Shown here: positions 52,098-61,807 of the stretch, one piece after another
Position numbering within the stretch: position 1 is the first letter of the stretch
Layout: the number at the start of each line of letters is the position of its first letter
Assembly (NCBI RefSeq): GCF_001586215.1
Contig: NZ_CP014634.1
Coordinates: forward strand, 1,550,001-1,614,000
Origin: Corynebacterium simulans
GTDB lineage: Bacteria > Actinomycetota > Actinomycetes > Mycobacteriales > Mycobacteriaceae
Direction: 5' to 3'
DNA: 64,000 nucleotides
Notes under the pieces: model-generated
Told to the model about the DNA's origin: nothing
The model's database searches: none
The model's input: the letters and a program-made list of their open reading frames with translations, nothing else
Program-made: the position numbers and the translations under genes

Positions 52098-53537
52098 ATG
52101 ACTAATGCAAGCTTTGATGACTCTGACTTCGTACCACCAGAGGCACCCGATGTGCCGGAAGTAGAAGAGCGCCCCTACCGCGGCAAGCGCAAGGATGACG
52201 TTAAGCGCTATGGCGAGTTCCGCCAGCCGCCTTCAGATAGGGAAGCGGAGCAAGGCGTCTTGGGCGCTATGCTCCTTAGCCCGAATACAGTTATGGAAGT
52301 CATTGAGGAGCTCGAACCAGATGACTTTTATTACCCAGCGCATGCGTTGATTTATCAGGCTATGGTCGATCTTTATGCCGCCGGCACTGACATTGATGCG
52401 GTCATCGTGGCCTCCCGTCTAGACCGCTATAACAATCTGGAGCGCGTGGGTGGTGCGCCCTACTTGCACACCCTTTTGGCCACCGTTCCTACTGCAGCGA
52501 ATGCTCGCTACTATGCGGAAATCGTTGCGGAAAAGGCAGTTCTGCGCAAGCTTGTTGACGCAGGTACGCGCGTTGTTCAGCTGGGTTTTGAAGGCGCCGA
52601 AGATGCAGAAATCGAGTCTGTCTTGGATCGTGCCCAGCAAGAAGTGTTTGCGGTGGCGCAGAAGAAGACAACCGAGGATTATCAAGTTCTTGGAAAGCTT
52701 ATCGATCCAACCATTGACGAGCTCGCGATGCTGCAGCAAAACGGTGGCTTGGAGGCCGGCGTACCAACTGGCTTCATTGACTTGGACAAGCTCACCAATG
52801 GTCTGCGTGCAGGGCAGATGATCATTGTCGCGGCGCGTCCTGGTGTTGGTAAGTCGACGCTGGCCATGGACTTCATGCGTTCGGCTTCGTTGCAGCATGG
52901 CAAGACTTCCGTAATCTTCTCCCTCGAGATGTCTGCCTCTGAGATCGTGATGCGTTTGCTCTCGGCTGAGGCGGAGGTAAAGCTAACCGATATGCGCGGT
53001 GGCCGCGTTTCCACTGAAGACTGGGCCAAGATCGACCAGACGCTCAACCGCATCCAAGACGCGGCACTGTTCATCGATGATTCTCCGAACCTCACCATGA
53101 TGGAGATTCGCTCCAAGGCCCGCCGCCTCAAGCAACAACATGGTTTGGACCTCATCGTGCTTGACTATATGCAGCTGATGTCTTCCGGCAAGAAGGTTGA
53201 ATCCCGTCAGCAAGAGGTCTCGGAATTCTCCCGACAGCTTAAGCTTTTGGCCAAGGAGCTCGAGGTGCCGCTGATTGCTATTTCCCAGCTGAACCGTGGC
53301 CCGGAGTCCCGCACTGACAAGAAGCCGCAGCTTGCTGACCTTCGTGAGTCGGGCTCGCTGGAGCAGGACGCCGATATGGTTATGCTGCTTTACCGCCCAG
53401 ACTCCCAGGACCGGGATGACCCACGAGCCGGCGAGGCTGACATCATTCTGGCTAAGCACCGTGGTGGTCCTATCGATACAATCCAGGTTGCGCACCAGCT
53501 GCACTACTCCAAGTTCGTCAACATGGCACATGGCTAA
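52098..53537 (+). CDS. dnaB: Replicative DNA helicase DnaB
   Basis: Unwinds the chromosome at the fork. 479 residues: N-terminal DnaB domain beginning PPSDREAEQGVLGAMLL, then RecA-type core with Walker A ARPGVGKSTLAMDF (near residue 250), Walker B LIVLDYMQLM and ISQLNRGPESRTDKKPQLAD. No intein. ATG 52098 chosen because upstream codons of the open frame (from 51870) cover the DnaA-box region and have no family match; a start at 52002 cannot be excluded. Confidence 0.95.
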   Translation: MTNASFDDSDFVPPEAPDVPEVEERPYRGKRKDDVKRYGEFRQPPSDREAEQGVLGAMLLSPNTVMEVIEELEPDDFYYPAHALIYQAMVDLYAAGTDIDAVIVASRLDRYNNLERVGGAPYLHTLLATVPTAANARYYAEIVAEKAVLRKLVDAGTRVVQLGFEGAEDAEIESVLDRAQQEVFAVAQKKTTEDYQVLGKLIDPTIDELAMLQQNGGLEAGVPTGFIDLDKLTNGLRAGQMIIVAARPGVGKSTLAMDFMRSASLQHGKTSVIFSLEMSASEIVMRLLSAEAEVKLTDMRGGRVSTEDWAKIDQTLNRIQDAALFIDDSPNLTMMEIRSKARRLKQQHGLDLIVLDYMQLMSSGKKVESRQQEVSEFSRQLKLLAKELEVPLIAISQLNRGPESRTDKKPQLADLRESGSLEQDADMVMLLYRPDSQDRDDPRAGEADIILAKHRGGPIDTIQVAHQLHYSKFVNMAHG

Positions 53538-54537
53538 TAGCCTGCCGCACCCTCAGAATAGGCAACCGGTGTCGCATATCCGCGGCTTAGCGATTTCCGG
53601 CGCCTTTGCCGCGGCCGTTATGGCATTGAGCCTCAGTGGCGTTGGTTGTTCCGGCACCCCAGCGCCTGAAGGAGGCACGGGGCAGCCCACGTCGGCGCCC
53701 GTGATGCCCACTAAACCCTCTCCGCAGGTAAATGCCCAGAAGTTTGTTTATGGCCATCAACACCCGCGACAACATGGATACTTGGTGACGCCCAAGAAGC
53801 TTTCACCTGCGAAAAAGATCCCTTTAGTGGTTTTCTTCCATGGTGGTGGATGGCAAGAAAAGTCTACTGCGCGCTCTGCGGCACCCGTGGTCAACGACCT
53901 AGCCCAACACGGAGTTGCAGTGTGGAACGTGGAATACCGTGGCGTGACTTTGAACGCGAAGGATGCGCCTGGTGGGTGGCCAATGACGTACAACGACGTT
54001 GCGGCGGCTATTGACTTCATTCCGCAGCTCGCGCATGAATCACGCATCCCCCTCGACATCAGCAATGTCGTTGTTGCTGGTTATTCAGCGGGCGGCAACC
54101 TTTCGACGTGGGCTTGTTCGCGTCCGGCGCTGCCGGCAAAGGCACCTGGTGCCGCACCAAAGTTCCGCGTAGATAAATGCGTGGGTATTGCCGGTGTTTA
54201 TGACATGCACCTGGCCTTTAGACAGCACGATAAGTTTGTGCGCACGCTTCTAGGTGGTACGCCGCGCCAGGTGCCGCAGCGTTATTTCGAAGCTTCACCT
54301 GCGGACAATGTCAACGACAAAGCCCGCATCGTGGTGCTCCACGGTAAAAATGACAAGACCGTCAACGCCGACGAGGTCAAATACTTCATGGCTCGAGCAC
54401 GTGCGCATGGACTCAGCATTGAGACGGTGCTCCTCGATGACGCGGAGCATTATTCGTGGTCTAAGCCGGAAGGGCCGCAGTGGAAAGCTGCGCGGAAAGC
54501 GATTCTTCAGCAGATCCATACAGAGACAAATCCTTGA
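53530..54537 (+). CDS. Alpha/beta hydrolase lipoprotein (esterase)
   Basis: 335 residues. N-terminal hydrophobic segment ending LSLSGVGC looks like a lipoprotein signal with Cys as lipidation site, followed by a Pro/Gly/Thr linker. The hydrolase domain has the oxyanion motif HGGGW, nucleophile GYSAGGN, acid in VLHGKNDKTV and His in DDAEHYSW, typical of the BD-FAE/HSL group. Its ATG overlaps the dnaB end by 8 bp; the last 77 bp overlap the convergent VanZ gene. Confidence 0.85.
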   Translation: MANSLPHPQNRQPVSHIRGLAISGAFAAAVMALSLSGVGCSGTPAPEGGTGQPTSAPVMPTKPSPQVNAQKFVYGHQHPRQHGYLVTPKKLSPAKKIPLVVFFHGGGWQEKSTARSAAPVVNDLAQHGVAVWNVEYRGVTLNAKDAPGGWPMTYNDVAAAIDFIPQLAHESRIPLDISNVVVAGYSAGGNLSTWACSRPALPAKAPGAAPKFRVDKCVGIAGVYDMHLAFRQHDKFVRTLLGGTPRQVPQRYFEASPADNVNDKARIVVLHGKNDKTVNADEVKYFMARARAHGLSIETVLLDDAEHYSWSKPEGPQWKAARKAILQQIHTETNP

Positions 54538-55039
54538 CCTTTGCAGGATCACCTAGGCGCGGGCCGAGTACTACGAGCACGATAAATACTGCGGTCGTGG
54601 CGATGGCCAACCATTGCCAGAAGGCGTGCAATCTTTTTCCGAGCTGTTGCGCGAACCAGGCGCCGAAGAATGCACCCAGGGTGTTGAAGAAGAGATCATC
54701 GATGTCGGTGCGCCCTAGCGAAAAGACGTATTGGATGGTCTCGACTAGGGCAGAGAAGACAAGACCCCAGATCGTTGCCTTGAGTTTCGAGCCCACCTGC
54801 ACGTAGAGCAGTATTCCAAGTGGGACGAAGAATGCGAAGTTACCGCCGTATTCAAACGCGGGCTTGAACCAGCTGCCGGAGAACAGATCATCCAGCGGCA
54901 TCAGACGCAGCTCCCTGGCGCGTTGATTGTCCGGATTCCAGAGATAGCCGATCTGGAAGAAGGCTTTCAGGGTGGTCAGTGACAAAATGACCGTGCAATA
55001 TCCACCCAGAGCAACGGCAGCGCGCAAGCGTGCTTTCAT
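54461..55039 (-). CDS. VanZ-family membrane protein
   Basis: 192 residues, about five helices; VanZ motifs YGGNFAFFVPLGILLYVQVG, ALVETIQYVFSLGRTDIDDL and FFNTLGAFFGAWF. Homologous to the VanZ protein at 31590-32177. It begins 2 bp after the MFS gene, so they form an operon. The 3' end overlaps the convergent lipoprotein gene. Confidence 0.82.
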   Translation of the reverse strand: MKARLRAAVALGGYCTVILSLTTLKAFFQIGYLWNPDNQRARELRLMPLDDLFSGSWFKPAFEYGGNFAFFVPLGILLYVQVGSKLKATIWGLVFSALVETIQYVFSLGRTDIDDLFFNTLGAFFGAWFAQQLGKRLHAFWQWLAIATTAVFIVLVVLGPRLGDPAKVKDLSLYGSAEESLSAQLSTAALPA

Positions 55040-55041
55040 CT

Positions 55042-56379
55042 CTATACCAGGGCCTTTCCCCGTTGTTCCGGAAGTAAGAATGCGGCAATTGTTGCCACGG
55101 CGAATGCGGCGGCGAAGATGGCAAAAAGCCAGGGCTTACCGCCGTGCGAGACTACCACTGGCACCATCAATGGAGCGAGAATGGAAGCAAGCCGGCCGAA
55201 GCTCGCGGCGGCACCCGTTCCCGCGCCGCGGAGGTGGGTGGGATAGAGCTCTGGGCCGATGGCGTAAAGCGCACCCCAGGCTCCCAAGTTGAAGAAGGAC
55301 AACAGGCAACCTGCCACGAGAATCAAGGTCGTGGTGGATGCAAAACCATACATTCCTGCTGCACAGGCGGAACCGATTAGGAACGCGGCGAGCGTTGGGC
55401 GTCGGCCCCAGGATTCAATAAGCCAGGCTGCAGCGGCGTAGCCGGGCAGCTGGGCAAGCGTGATGATTAACGTGAAGCTGAAGGATTTAACCAGGCTGAA
55501 CCCATCGGCTACGAGGAGTGAAGGAATCCAGATGAACGCGCCGTAGTAGCTCAAGTTCACACAAAACCAGATGCTCCAGAACGCGGCGGTCCGCCGGCGC
55601 AGTGATGCCGACCAAATGCTAGTCGAGGTGATGTCTTCCTCCCCGTAGGTCGGTGGGGTAACGGCAGAAGATTGAGGTTTGCCCTCGGATCTGGCCGCTG
55701 CTTCGAAGGAGGCCACCGCCTCTTCTGCCTCCGCGTGCCGGCCTTTGGATTCCAAGAAACGCACCGATTCGGGCAGACGGAGGCGCACGAACAGGGCGTA
55801 GATGGCAGGTGCCATTCCCAGCGCCAAGGCCCAGCGCCAGCCGCTAGGCGACGCCCCGACTACAAAGGTGCCAATGAGCGCTGCGAGCACCCAGCCCACT
55901 GCCCAGAAAGCCTCAAGTATGACCACCATGCGTCCACGCACTTTAAGCGGGGAGAACTCGGAAATGAGCGTTGATGCCACCGGCAGTTCTGCGCCTAAAC
56001 CGAGGCCGACGATAAAGCGCAGGATAAGGAGCATCGTCAATCCGGTCGAGAGGGCTGATGCGCCGGTGGCCAAACCGTAGACCAGCAGGGTTAGCGCGAA
56101 TACTTGGCGGCGCCCAATCTTATCGGCGAGCAATCCTCCAAAGGTCGCGCCGAGTGCCATGCCCACGAAGCCGATTGAAGCCAGCCAAGAGGATTCGGTA
56201 GGGCTAATGCCCCAGTGGGTTGCCAAAGCTGCCATGACGAAAGAGATGAGTCCGACATCCATGGCATCGAGTGCCCAGCCGATCCCTGAGCCGGCTAACA
56301 GCTTCTTGTGCTTCTTAGTAACAGGCAGGCGGTCGAGACGCTCTGCGCGTGAAATGTAGCCTTGGTTGATTGTCTGCAT
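55042..56379 (-). CDS. MFS transporter (sugar/aromatic acid symporter type)
   Basis: 445 residues, twelve helices: GWALDAMDVGLISFVMAAL in helix 1, GLLADKIGRRQVFAL between helices 2 and 3, GLGLGAELPVASTLISEF in helix 4, RLPESVRFL after helix 6. Fits the AAHS/sugar-porter branch; substrate unknown. TATAGT (56388-56393) eight bases before ATG 56379 suggests a leaderless message. Confidence 0.85.
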   Translation of the reverse strand: MQTINQGYISRAERLDRLPVTKKHKKLLAGSGIGWALDAMDVGLISFVMAALATHWGISPTESSWLASIGFVGMALGATFGGLLADKIGRRQVFALTLLVYGLATGASALSTGLTMLLILRFIVGLGLGAELPVASTLISEFSPLKVRGRMVVILEAFWAVGWVLAALIGTFVVGASPSGWRWALALGMAPAIYALFVRLRLPESVRFLESKGRHAEAEEAVASFEAAARSEGKPQSSAVTPPTYGEEDITSTSIWSASLRRRTAAFWSIWFCVNLSYYGAFIWIPSLLVADGFSLVKSFSFTLIITLAQLPGYAAAAWLIESWGRRPTLAAFLIGSACAAGMYGFASTTTLILVAGCLLSFFNLGAWGALYAIGPELYPTHLRGAGTGAAASFGRLASILAPLMVPVVVSHGGKPWLFAIFAAAFAVATIAAFLLPEQRGKALV

Positions 56380-56424
56380 ACCAGGGCACTATAGCCGGGT
56401 ATAGCTCTGTGTGCTGGGAAAATG

Positions 56425-58689
56425 CTAGGAAGATTGGAAGTTGCGCAGACGCAGTGAGTTGCTGACAACGAACACCGAGCTAAAGGCCATAGCGATGCCG
56501 GCGAAAAGCGGGTTGAGTAGGCCCAATGCAGCCACTGGGATGAGCAGTACGTTGTAGGCGAAAGCCCAAAACAGGTTCCCCTTGATGATTCGTAGGGTGC
56601 GGCGCGAGAGCCGGATGGCGTCGGCTGCGGAGCGCAGATCGCTGTTCATCAAGGTGATATCGGATGCTTCAATCGCCACGTCGGTGCCAGCCCCCATGGC
56701 TAGGCCGAGGTCTGCCTGGGCAAGGGCTGCTGCGTCGTTGACGCCGTCACCCACCATGGCAACGGTCTTTCCCTCCTCCTGCAGGTGCCTAATTACCGCC
56801 ACCTTGTCGGACGGCAGCACGCCTGCGGTCACGTCCGCGTCGGCGATGCCCACGGCCTTGGCGACGGCGCGCGCTGCTCCTTCGTTGTCACCGGTCAGAA
56901 GATGTGGGTTAAGGCCGAGTTCGCGGAGCTTGGCGACGGCCGTGGCAGACGTCGGCTTCACCGTATCGCGAACATCGATGATTCCAGCGAGCGTATCGTC
57001 CACGTAGACGGCGACCGGGGTTGCACCCTCGGCCTCCGCGGCCTGGAAGGTGGCGGCGAGCTCGCCGCGTGCTGCTTGCTCACCCTTTATGCGTCCTACG
57101 CGCACGCGGTGTCCGTCTACTGTGCCCTTGACGCCTTGGCCTGCCACGGAATGGAAATCGCTTGCGGGCTCAATGCGGCCTGCCTGCGGCAGATCTTGGG
57201 CTGCTGAAACGATGGCCTTGGCAATCGGATGCTCAGAACCTACTTCCACCGCCGCGGCGAGCAGGAGAAGCCTGCCTTCTGCTGTAGAGCCTCCCATTTG
57301 CTGTGCGAGATGCACACGTGCGACGGTCATTTTGCCCTCGGTGACGGTGCCGGTCTTGTCCATGACGATGGTGTCTACTTTCTTGGTGGACTCGAGGACC
57401 TCAGGGCCTTTGATGAGAAGCCCCAGCTGCGCGCCGCGGCCAGTGCCCACCAAAATGGCAGTCGGAGTGGCAAGGCCCATTGCGCAGGGGCAGGCGATGA
57501 TGAGTACAGCGACCGCAGCGATGAAGGCTGGTGCGACGCCGTCCCCAAAGACCAAGTGCGCGAGCAGCGTTAGGGCGGCAATGATGATGACCACGGGCAC
57601 GAAGACCTGTGCAATCTTGTCTACCAGGCGCTGGACTGGGGCCTTGGAAGCCTGGGCGTCGGTGACCAGCTTGGCCATTTGCGCGAGCGTGGTATCCGCG
57701 CCGACCTTGGTGGCGCGGACTTCTAAGCGGCTGGCGGAGTTTAACGTGGCGCCGGTAACGTGGTCACCCGCCTTGACTTCCACGGGCATTGACTCGCCTG
57801 TCAGCATGGACTCGTCTACGGCGGAGGCGCCGGCTTCCACAACGCCGTCGGTGGCGATCTTCTCGCCAGGACGAACGACGAATATGTCTCCTACCTGGAT
57901 CTGTGCGATGGGCACGCGTTTTTCCGCGCCGTCGACAAGCAGCGTAGCGTCCTTGGCGCCCATCCCCAGAAGCGTGCGCAGCGCCTCCGAGGATTGGCCC
58001 TTGGCTTTGACTTCAAACCAACGGCCCAACAACAAGAATGTGATGACCATGCCCACCGATTCCAGATAGATGTGATCCATCTGTGCGTGGTTGGACATCA
58101 GCTCCATGTGCATCTTCATCCCAGGCTGGCCAGCGGTGCCGAAGAACATGGCATACAGCGACCAAAAATAGGCCGCGGTGGTTCCCATGGAAATTAGCGT
58201 GTCCATGGTGAAGGAGCCGTGACGCAGATTTACCCACGTCGCCTTGTGGAAAGGTGCGCCGCCGAAGATATAGACGATGGTCGCCAGAATTGCGGCCGCC
58301 CATTGCCAGTTGTCGAACTGCAGGCTGGGCAGCATGGAAACCAGCATTACCGGTGTGGAAAGCGCGGCTGAGATGAGGGTGCGGCGCAGTAGATCACGGG
58401 ACTCCTGGGCGCGCGCGGCCGCGGTGGGATCTGAGCCATTCTCGGGGTCTTCCGCATCGGAAGAATCATCGCCCATAGTGAAAGCGTTGTAGCCGGCGCC
58501 GCGAACTACCTCAATGAGGGATTCGGGGTTTGCAGTGGCCGGGTCGTACTCAATGGCGGCGGTCTCGGTGGCGAAGTTGACGTTGGCCGTTACTCCGTCG
58601 ACCTTGTTGAGCTTGCGCTGCACGCGCGACGAGCACGAGGTGCACGTCATGCCGGAAACGCCAAGATCCAGGTGGGCGAGATTAGTCAT
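56425..58689 (-). CDS. copA: Copper-exporting P1B-type ATPase
   Basis: 754 residues. One N-terminal heavy-metal domain ([14 protein letters not shown]), eight helices with a His/Met-rich loop ([16 protein letters not shown]), CPC metal site in [13 protein letters not shown], phosphorylation motif DKTGT, SEHP, and [10 protein letters not shown]. Exports Cu(I). ATG 58689 precedes the metal domain; the longer frame overlaps copZ. 22 bp downstream of copZ, same transcript. Confidence 0.93.
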   Translation of the reverse strand: MTNLAHLDLGVSGMTCTSCSSRVQRKLNKVDGVTANVNFATETAAIEYDPATANPESLIEVVRGAGYNAFTMGDDSSDAEDPENGSDPTAAARAQESRDLLRRTLISAALSTPVMLVSMLPSLQFDNWQWAAAILATIVYIFGGAPFHKATWVNLRHGSFTMDTLISMGTTAAYFWSLYAMFFGTAGQPGMKMHMELMSNHAQMDHIYLESVGMVITFLLLGRWFEVKAKGQSSEALRTLLGMGAKDATLLVDGAEKRVPIAQIQVGDIFVVRPGEKIATDGVVEAGASAVDESMLTGESMPVEVKAGDHVTGATLNSASRLEVRATKVGADTTLAQMAKLVTDAQASKAPVQRLVDKIAQVFVPVVIIIAALTLLAHLVFGDGVAPAFIAAVAVLIIACPCAMGLATPTAILVGTGRGAQLGLLIKGPEVLESTKKVDTIVMDKTGTVTEGKMTVARVHLAQQMGGSTAEGRLLLLAAAVEVGSEHPIAKAIVSAAQDLPQAGRIEPASDFHSVAGQGVKGTVDGHRVRVGRIKGEQAARGELAATFQAAEAEGATPVAVYVDDTLAGIIDVRDTVKPTSATAVAKLRELGLNPHLLTGDNEGAARAVAKAVGIADADVTAGVLPSDKVAVIRHLQEEGKTVAMVGDGVNDAAALAQADLGLAMGAGTDVAIEASDITLMNSDLRSAADAIRLSRRTLRIIKGNLFWAFAYNVLLIPVAALGLLNPLFAGIAMAFSSVFVVSNSLRLRNFQSS

Positions 58690-58711
58690 GGTTCTAAGAG
58701 GGAAGAGTGAA

Positions 58712-58915
58712 TTAGGCCTTGAGCTTGTAGCCGGCCTCTGCAACGGCGGCGACAACCTGCTCGTCGGTGAAGCCCTCGCCCTCGACGGTGACGGCGCCGG
58801 TGGTGTGGTCTGCGCTAACGGAGCTGACGCCGGCGATTTCGCCGACCTCTTCACGTACCGACATTTCGCAGTGTCCACAGGTCATGCCCTCTACGGTGTA
58901 GTTCTTTACGCTCAT
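58712..58915 (-). CDS. copZ: Copper chaperone CopZ
   Basis: 67-residue heavy-metal-associated protein, [15 protein letters not shown] with the copper-binding C-x-x-C, ending [11 protein letters not shown] 58915 has AAAGGA upstream. First gene of the copZ-copA operon. Confidence 0.93.
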   Translation of the reverse strand: MSVKNYTVEGMTCGHCEMSVREEVGEIAGVSSVSADHTTGAVTVEGEGFTDEQVVAAVAEAGYKLKA

Positions 58916-58947
58916 TGTTTTTCCTTTCTTTGGGTACAACCCGACCG

Positions 58948-58990
58948 TATACCCCCAGGGGGTATATTGCAATAGTGCGCCAAGGAGTAA
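58948..58990 (-). promoter_or_regulatory. copZA promoter with CsoR-type copper operator
   Basis: The 19-bp palindrome TATACCCCCAGGGGGTATA (58948-58966) matches the CsoR operator pattern. On the minus strand it fills the 17-bp spacer between -35 TTGCAA and -10 TACGGT, so bound CsoR would exclude RNA polymerase until copper releases it. csoR itself is not in the window. Confidence 0.85.
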
Positions 58991-59044
58991 CACTCAGTCA
59001 TGTACCGTTGATAGGAAAGACCCCGAAAAACAGGAGAGATTTAT

Positions 59045-59419
59045 ATGGCAACTATCGACGTAACTGAAGAGACCTTTGAGCAGACCGTGTCCGGTGAGGG
59101 CATTACTCTCGTAGACGCTTGGGCTGATTGGTGCGGCCCGTGCAAGCGCTTCGCGCCGGTATTTGAGAAGGCTTCCGAGGAGCACCCAGACGCGACCTTC
59201 GCCAAGCTCGACACCGAGGCAAACCAGGGCCTTTCCGCAGCGCTGCAGATCCAGTCCATTCCTACCCTGATGATCTTCCGTGACGGGATCCTGGTCTTCC
59301 GCGAGGCGGGTGCATTGCCACCAGCAGCCCTCGAGGATGTGATCAAACAGGTTAAGGAGCTCGACATGGAGGACGTCCGCCGTCAGGTTGAAGAGCAGAA
59401 CGCGCAAAGCGAGAGCTAG
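59045..59419 (+). CDS. trxA: Thioredoxin
   Basis: 124 residues. Active site WCGPCK with Cys30 and Cys33, cis-proline in QSIPTLMIF. The C-terminus is extended by a charged tail (MEDVRRQVEEQNAQSES) beyond the usual 105-110 residues. Divergent from copZA; GGAGA ribosome site. Confidence 0.93.
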   Translation: MATIDVTEETFEQTVSGEGITLVDAWADWCGPCKRFAPVFEKASEEHPDATFAKLDTEANQGLSAALQIQSIPTLMIFRDGILVFREAGALPPAALEDVIKQVKELDMEDVRRQVEEQNAQSES

Positions 59420-59475
59420 GAAGCCGGCGGGTTCGGCGCATAGCGCTTTATCCCCCACCCTCAAGCTCTTTTCTC

Positions 59476-59526
59476 GGACGCTTTCTAGCTAGTCCGGCTA
59501 AACTCGCTAGAAAGCGTCCTTTTTAT
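59476..59526 (+). terminator. trxA terminator
   Basis: GGACGCTTTCTAGC (59476-59489) and GCTAGAAAGCGTCC (59506-59519) form a perfect 14-bp stem followed by TTTTTATT. Confidence 0.9.
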
Positions 59527-59566
59527 TGGGACCTTCCCTTATTTCCACACGCAAGGAGTTAGTTCA

Positions 59567-60310
59567 ATGGCGAATCCATTCAGCAAAGGCTGGAAGTACG
59601 TAATGGCCTCTTTCGATCAGAAGATCGATGAGAACGCCGACCCTAAGGTGCAAATTCAGCAGGCTGTGGACGGTGCCAAGGAACAACACCGCAAGATCTC
59701 CGAGCATGCGGCGGAAATCATCGGTCACAAGAACCAGCTCGAGCTGCAGATCAACCGCCTGCTCAAGCAGCAGGAGGATTACCAAAACCAGACGCGGCGC
59801 GCCCTCGAGCTAGCAGATAAGGCGGATGACCCGCAGGCTGCTTCCGAGTACAACCAGGCTGCCGAGGTCGTAGCCTCTCAGTTGGTTGCTGTGGAACATG
59901 AGCTGGAGAACGTAAAGACTCAACACGCCGCTGCCGCTCAGGCTGCAGAGCAGGCTAAGGCTCAGCAGCAGCAGTCCGAGGCGCGCCTGAAGGAGCAGCT
60001 GGCACAGGTCGACGAGCTCATGGCGCAGGCTGATCAGGCTGCGATGCAGGAGCAAAACGCCAAGGTCGTGCAGTCCATGGACGAACTGCAGGCGGATGAC
60101 TCCGTGCCTACACTAGATTCTGTGCGCGCAAAGATTGAAAAGCGCTATACCGATGCACTGGGTGCGCAGGAGCTGCACCAGGCTTCCGGCGGCAGCCGTA
60201 TTCAGGAAATCACCGCGGCCGGCAATGACATGAAGGCAACCTCCCGTCTGGAGGGGATCCGCGCCGAGATGGCTAAGCAGAAAGAGCTAGGCTCCGGTGA
60301 GCAGAAGTAG
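59567..60310 (+). CDS. PspA/IM30-family protein
   Basis: 247 residues, almost entirely helical and coiled-coil (about 25-190), beginning NPFSKGWKYVMASFDQKIDENADPK as in PspA/Vipp1 relatives. Such proteins bind membranes and help maintain envelope integrity under stress. No helicase partner (PspF) nearby. GGAG ribosome site. Confidence 0.85.
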   Translation: MANPFSKGWKYVMASFDQKIDENADPKVQIQQAVDGAKEQHRKISEHAAEIIGHKNQLELQINRLLKQQEDYQNQTRRALELADKADDPQAASEYNQAAEVVASQLVAVEHELENVKTQHAAAAQAAEQAKAQQQQSEARLKEQLAQVDELMAQADQAAMQEQNAKVVQSMDELQADDSVPTLDSVRAKIEKRYTDALGAQELHQASGGSRIQEITAAGNDMKATSRLEGIRAEMAKQKELGSGEQK

Positions 60311-60337
60311 CCACTAAGGCTTTTAAGGCAGAAATAG

Positions 60338-60404
60338 AAAAGAGGCGGCCACCTCCTTCTTTCCTCAACGCTGAGGGAGCTGAAGGGGTGGCCGCCTCCT
60401 TTTA
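60338..60404. terminator. Bidirectional terminator pspA / NYN gene
   Basis: GAGGCGGCCACC (60342-60353) and GGTGGCCGCCTC (60387-60398) form a perfect 12-bp stem, flanked by AAAA on the left and CTTTT on the right, between convergent genes. Confidence 0.85.
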
Positions 60405-60414
60405 GGCGAGGAGG

Positions 60415-61593
60415 TTAGCTTTCCTCGCGGCGGATGGCGATGAGGACGCCACGAATGCCGGAGTGGAAGCCATCGCGCAGATTGACGCGTTGGGATTCGC
60501 TCAGCGTGTACTCGTGCAGAGTTTCACAGGCAAACTGCAGCAGCGGGCGGTCGATCTCCGGCGGCAGGCCGCCGCCCGAGAGTAGGTGTGCTTGGTCGCG
60601 TTGCTCGGCGTTGGCGGCATTCTCGAACCACCAGGAGGCGTATTGCTGGCCGACGTCGAATGGCGACTGGAAGCCTGCAGAGGTCCAGACCTCCTCGGGT
60701 AGTGGCACGTACTTGGAGCGCAGCTTGCGGCGCGGAGCCATCATGGACGGCTTCGGTGCAGCTGGCTTCGGAGTCTCGGCTGCGCTTTGCGTTTCGTCGG
60801 TGGAATCCGTAGCTGGGGGCTGCGGTGCCTGCGTGTTCTCGGCCGCAGGCTTGGCCTCGGCAGTTTCACCCGAGCCCGTTGTGGTGGCCGTCTGTGGCGC
60901 GAGGTCGGCAGGGGAGGGGCTGGGCTTCGGTGCTGAGGTAAACGCTGCTTCTGCCTCGGAAGGCTCGCACTCGTCCTCTACTTGAGGCACCTGCGGCAGC
61001 TCTTCGTCGCTGTTGTGAGGCTCGCGGATGGTGGGCGGCAGTGGGCCTTCCAGGACCTGGAGCTCCATTGCGTCGGCGAAGTCTTCGCGCGGATCGAGGA
61101 TGGTCGTGGTGTCACAAGCGTGGCGCAGGGCGGAGGACATGGAGTCCCAGCCAAAGCCATAGAGGTGCACGCGCACGCCCGCGTTTACGGCTTCTTGTAC
61201 GCCTGGGATCATGTCGGCGTCACCGGAAACCAACACAAAGTCGGTGACTTGCTGCTTCATTGCAGCGAGGATCATGTCGGCAACGAGGCGGGTATCGACT
61301 GCCTTTTGGGTGCGGCGCTCGCCCCACTCGATGAGCTGGCCGGTGCGAAGTTGCACGCCATCACAGGTGCGCAGTGCGCGCTGGTAGCGGTGTGGGCCAG
61401 TGTCTGGGATTCCGTCGTACCAGTACTGGCGGTGAATGCGGTTTCCGAGCTGGTTCTCCACCATGGAACCGAGATTATTTACGACCTCTGGGAGGTCTAT
61501 TTCTAGTTGCGCGCGAGCTCCGGTTTCCCATGAGTTATAAAAGCTCGCAAGCAGGTAAGACGTGTCAACGAAGACAAGTGTTCGTTCAAGCAT
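60415..61593 (-). CDS. NYN-domain protein (PIN-like ribonuclease fold)
   Basis: 392 residues. The NYN domain (about 1-170) has the acidic residues of a PIN-like nuclease: FVDTSYLLASF, KAVDTRLVADMI and VLVSGDADMIPGV. A disordered Pro/Ala/Glu/Thr-rich linker (about 180-295) follows, then a C-terminal OST-HTH/LOTUS-like region (LPEEVWTSAGFQSPFDVGQQ; RPLLQFACETLHEY). Probably acts on RNA; target unknown. About 210 gene-free bases precede it. Confidence 0.82.
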   Translation of the reverse strand: MLERTLVFVDTSYLLASFYNSWETGARAQLEIDLPEVVNNLGSMVENQLGNRIHRQYWYDGIPDTGPHRYQRALRTCDGVQLRTGQLIEWGERRTQKAVDTRLVADMILAAMKQQVTDFVLVSGDADMIPGVQEAVNAGVRVHLYGFGWDSMSSALRHACDTTTILDPREDFADAMELQVLEGPLPPTIREPHNSDEELPQVPQVEDECEPSEAEAAFTSAPKPSPSPADLAPQTATTTGSGETAEAKPAAENTQAPQPPATDSTDETQSAAETPKPAAPKPSMMAPRRKLRSKYVPLPEEVWTSAGFQSPFDVGQQYASWWFENAANAEQRDQAHLLSGGGLPPEIDRPLLQFACETLHEYTLSESQRVNLRDGFHSGIRGVLIAIRREES

Positions 61594-61758
61594 GGCTCCT
61601 AAGTTCCGTTCCTAATAGTTCTAAATAAATTTTCTTTGGGATCCAGTGTGCCCCATTAGTCACTAAACGTCGATGCCTTGGGGGGAATTGGCAGGTCAGA
61701 CGGTCTAGAAAAGTTTTGCTCTTGCGTAAATCTAAAATCCGAGGTACTTGTTTAGTTA

Positions 61759-61776
61759 GTTAGTTGAGTAACTAAC
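61759..61776. promoter_or_regulatory. Operator upstream of the YtrA-type regulator
   Basis: GTTAGTT-GAGT-AACTAAC is a perfect 7-bp inverted repeat, 32 bp before the regulator start; further TTAG direct repeats lie just upstream. Likely the regulator's own binding site. Confidence 0.7.
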
Positions 61777-61807
61777 CAGTTGAGCAAGCGAGGAGGTGCA
61801 GGCGTAC

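Noticed and set aside
61751..61765. TTAG microsatellite as a phase-variation tract
   Set aside because: Only about three units, and they are part of the regulator's palindromic operator region.
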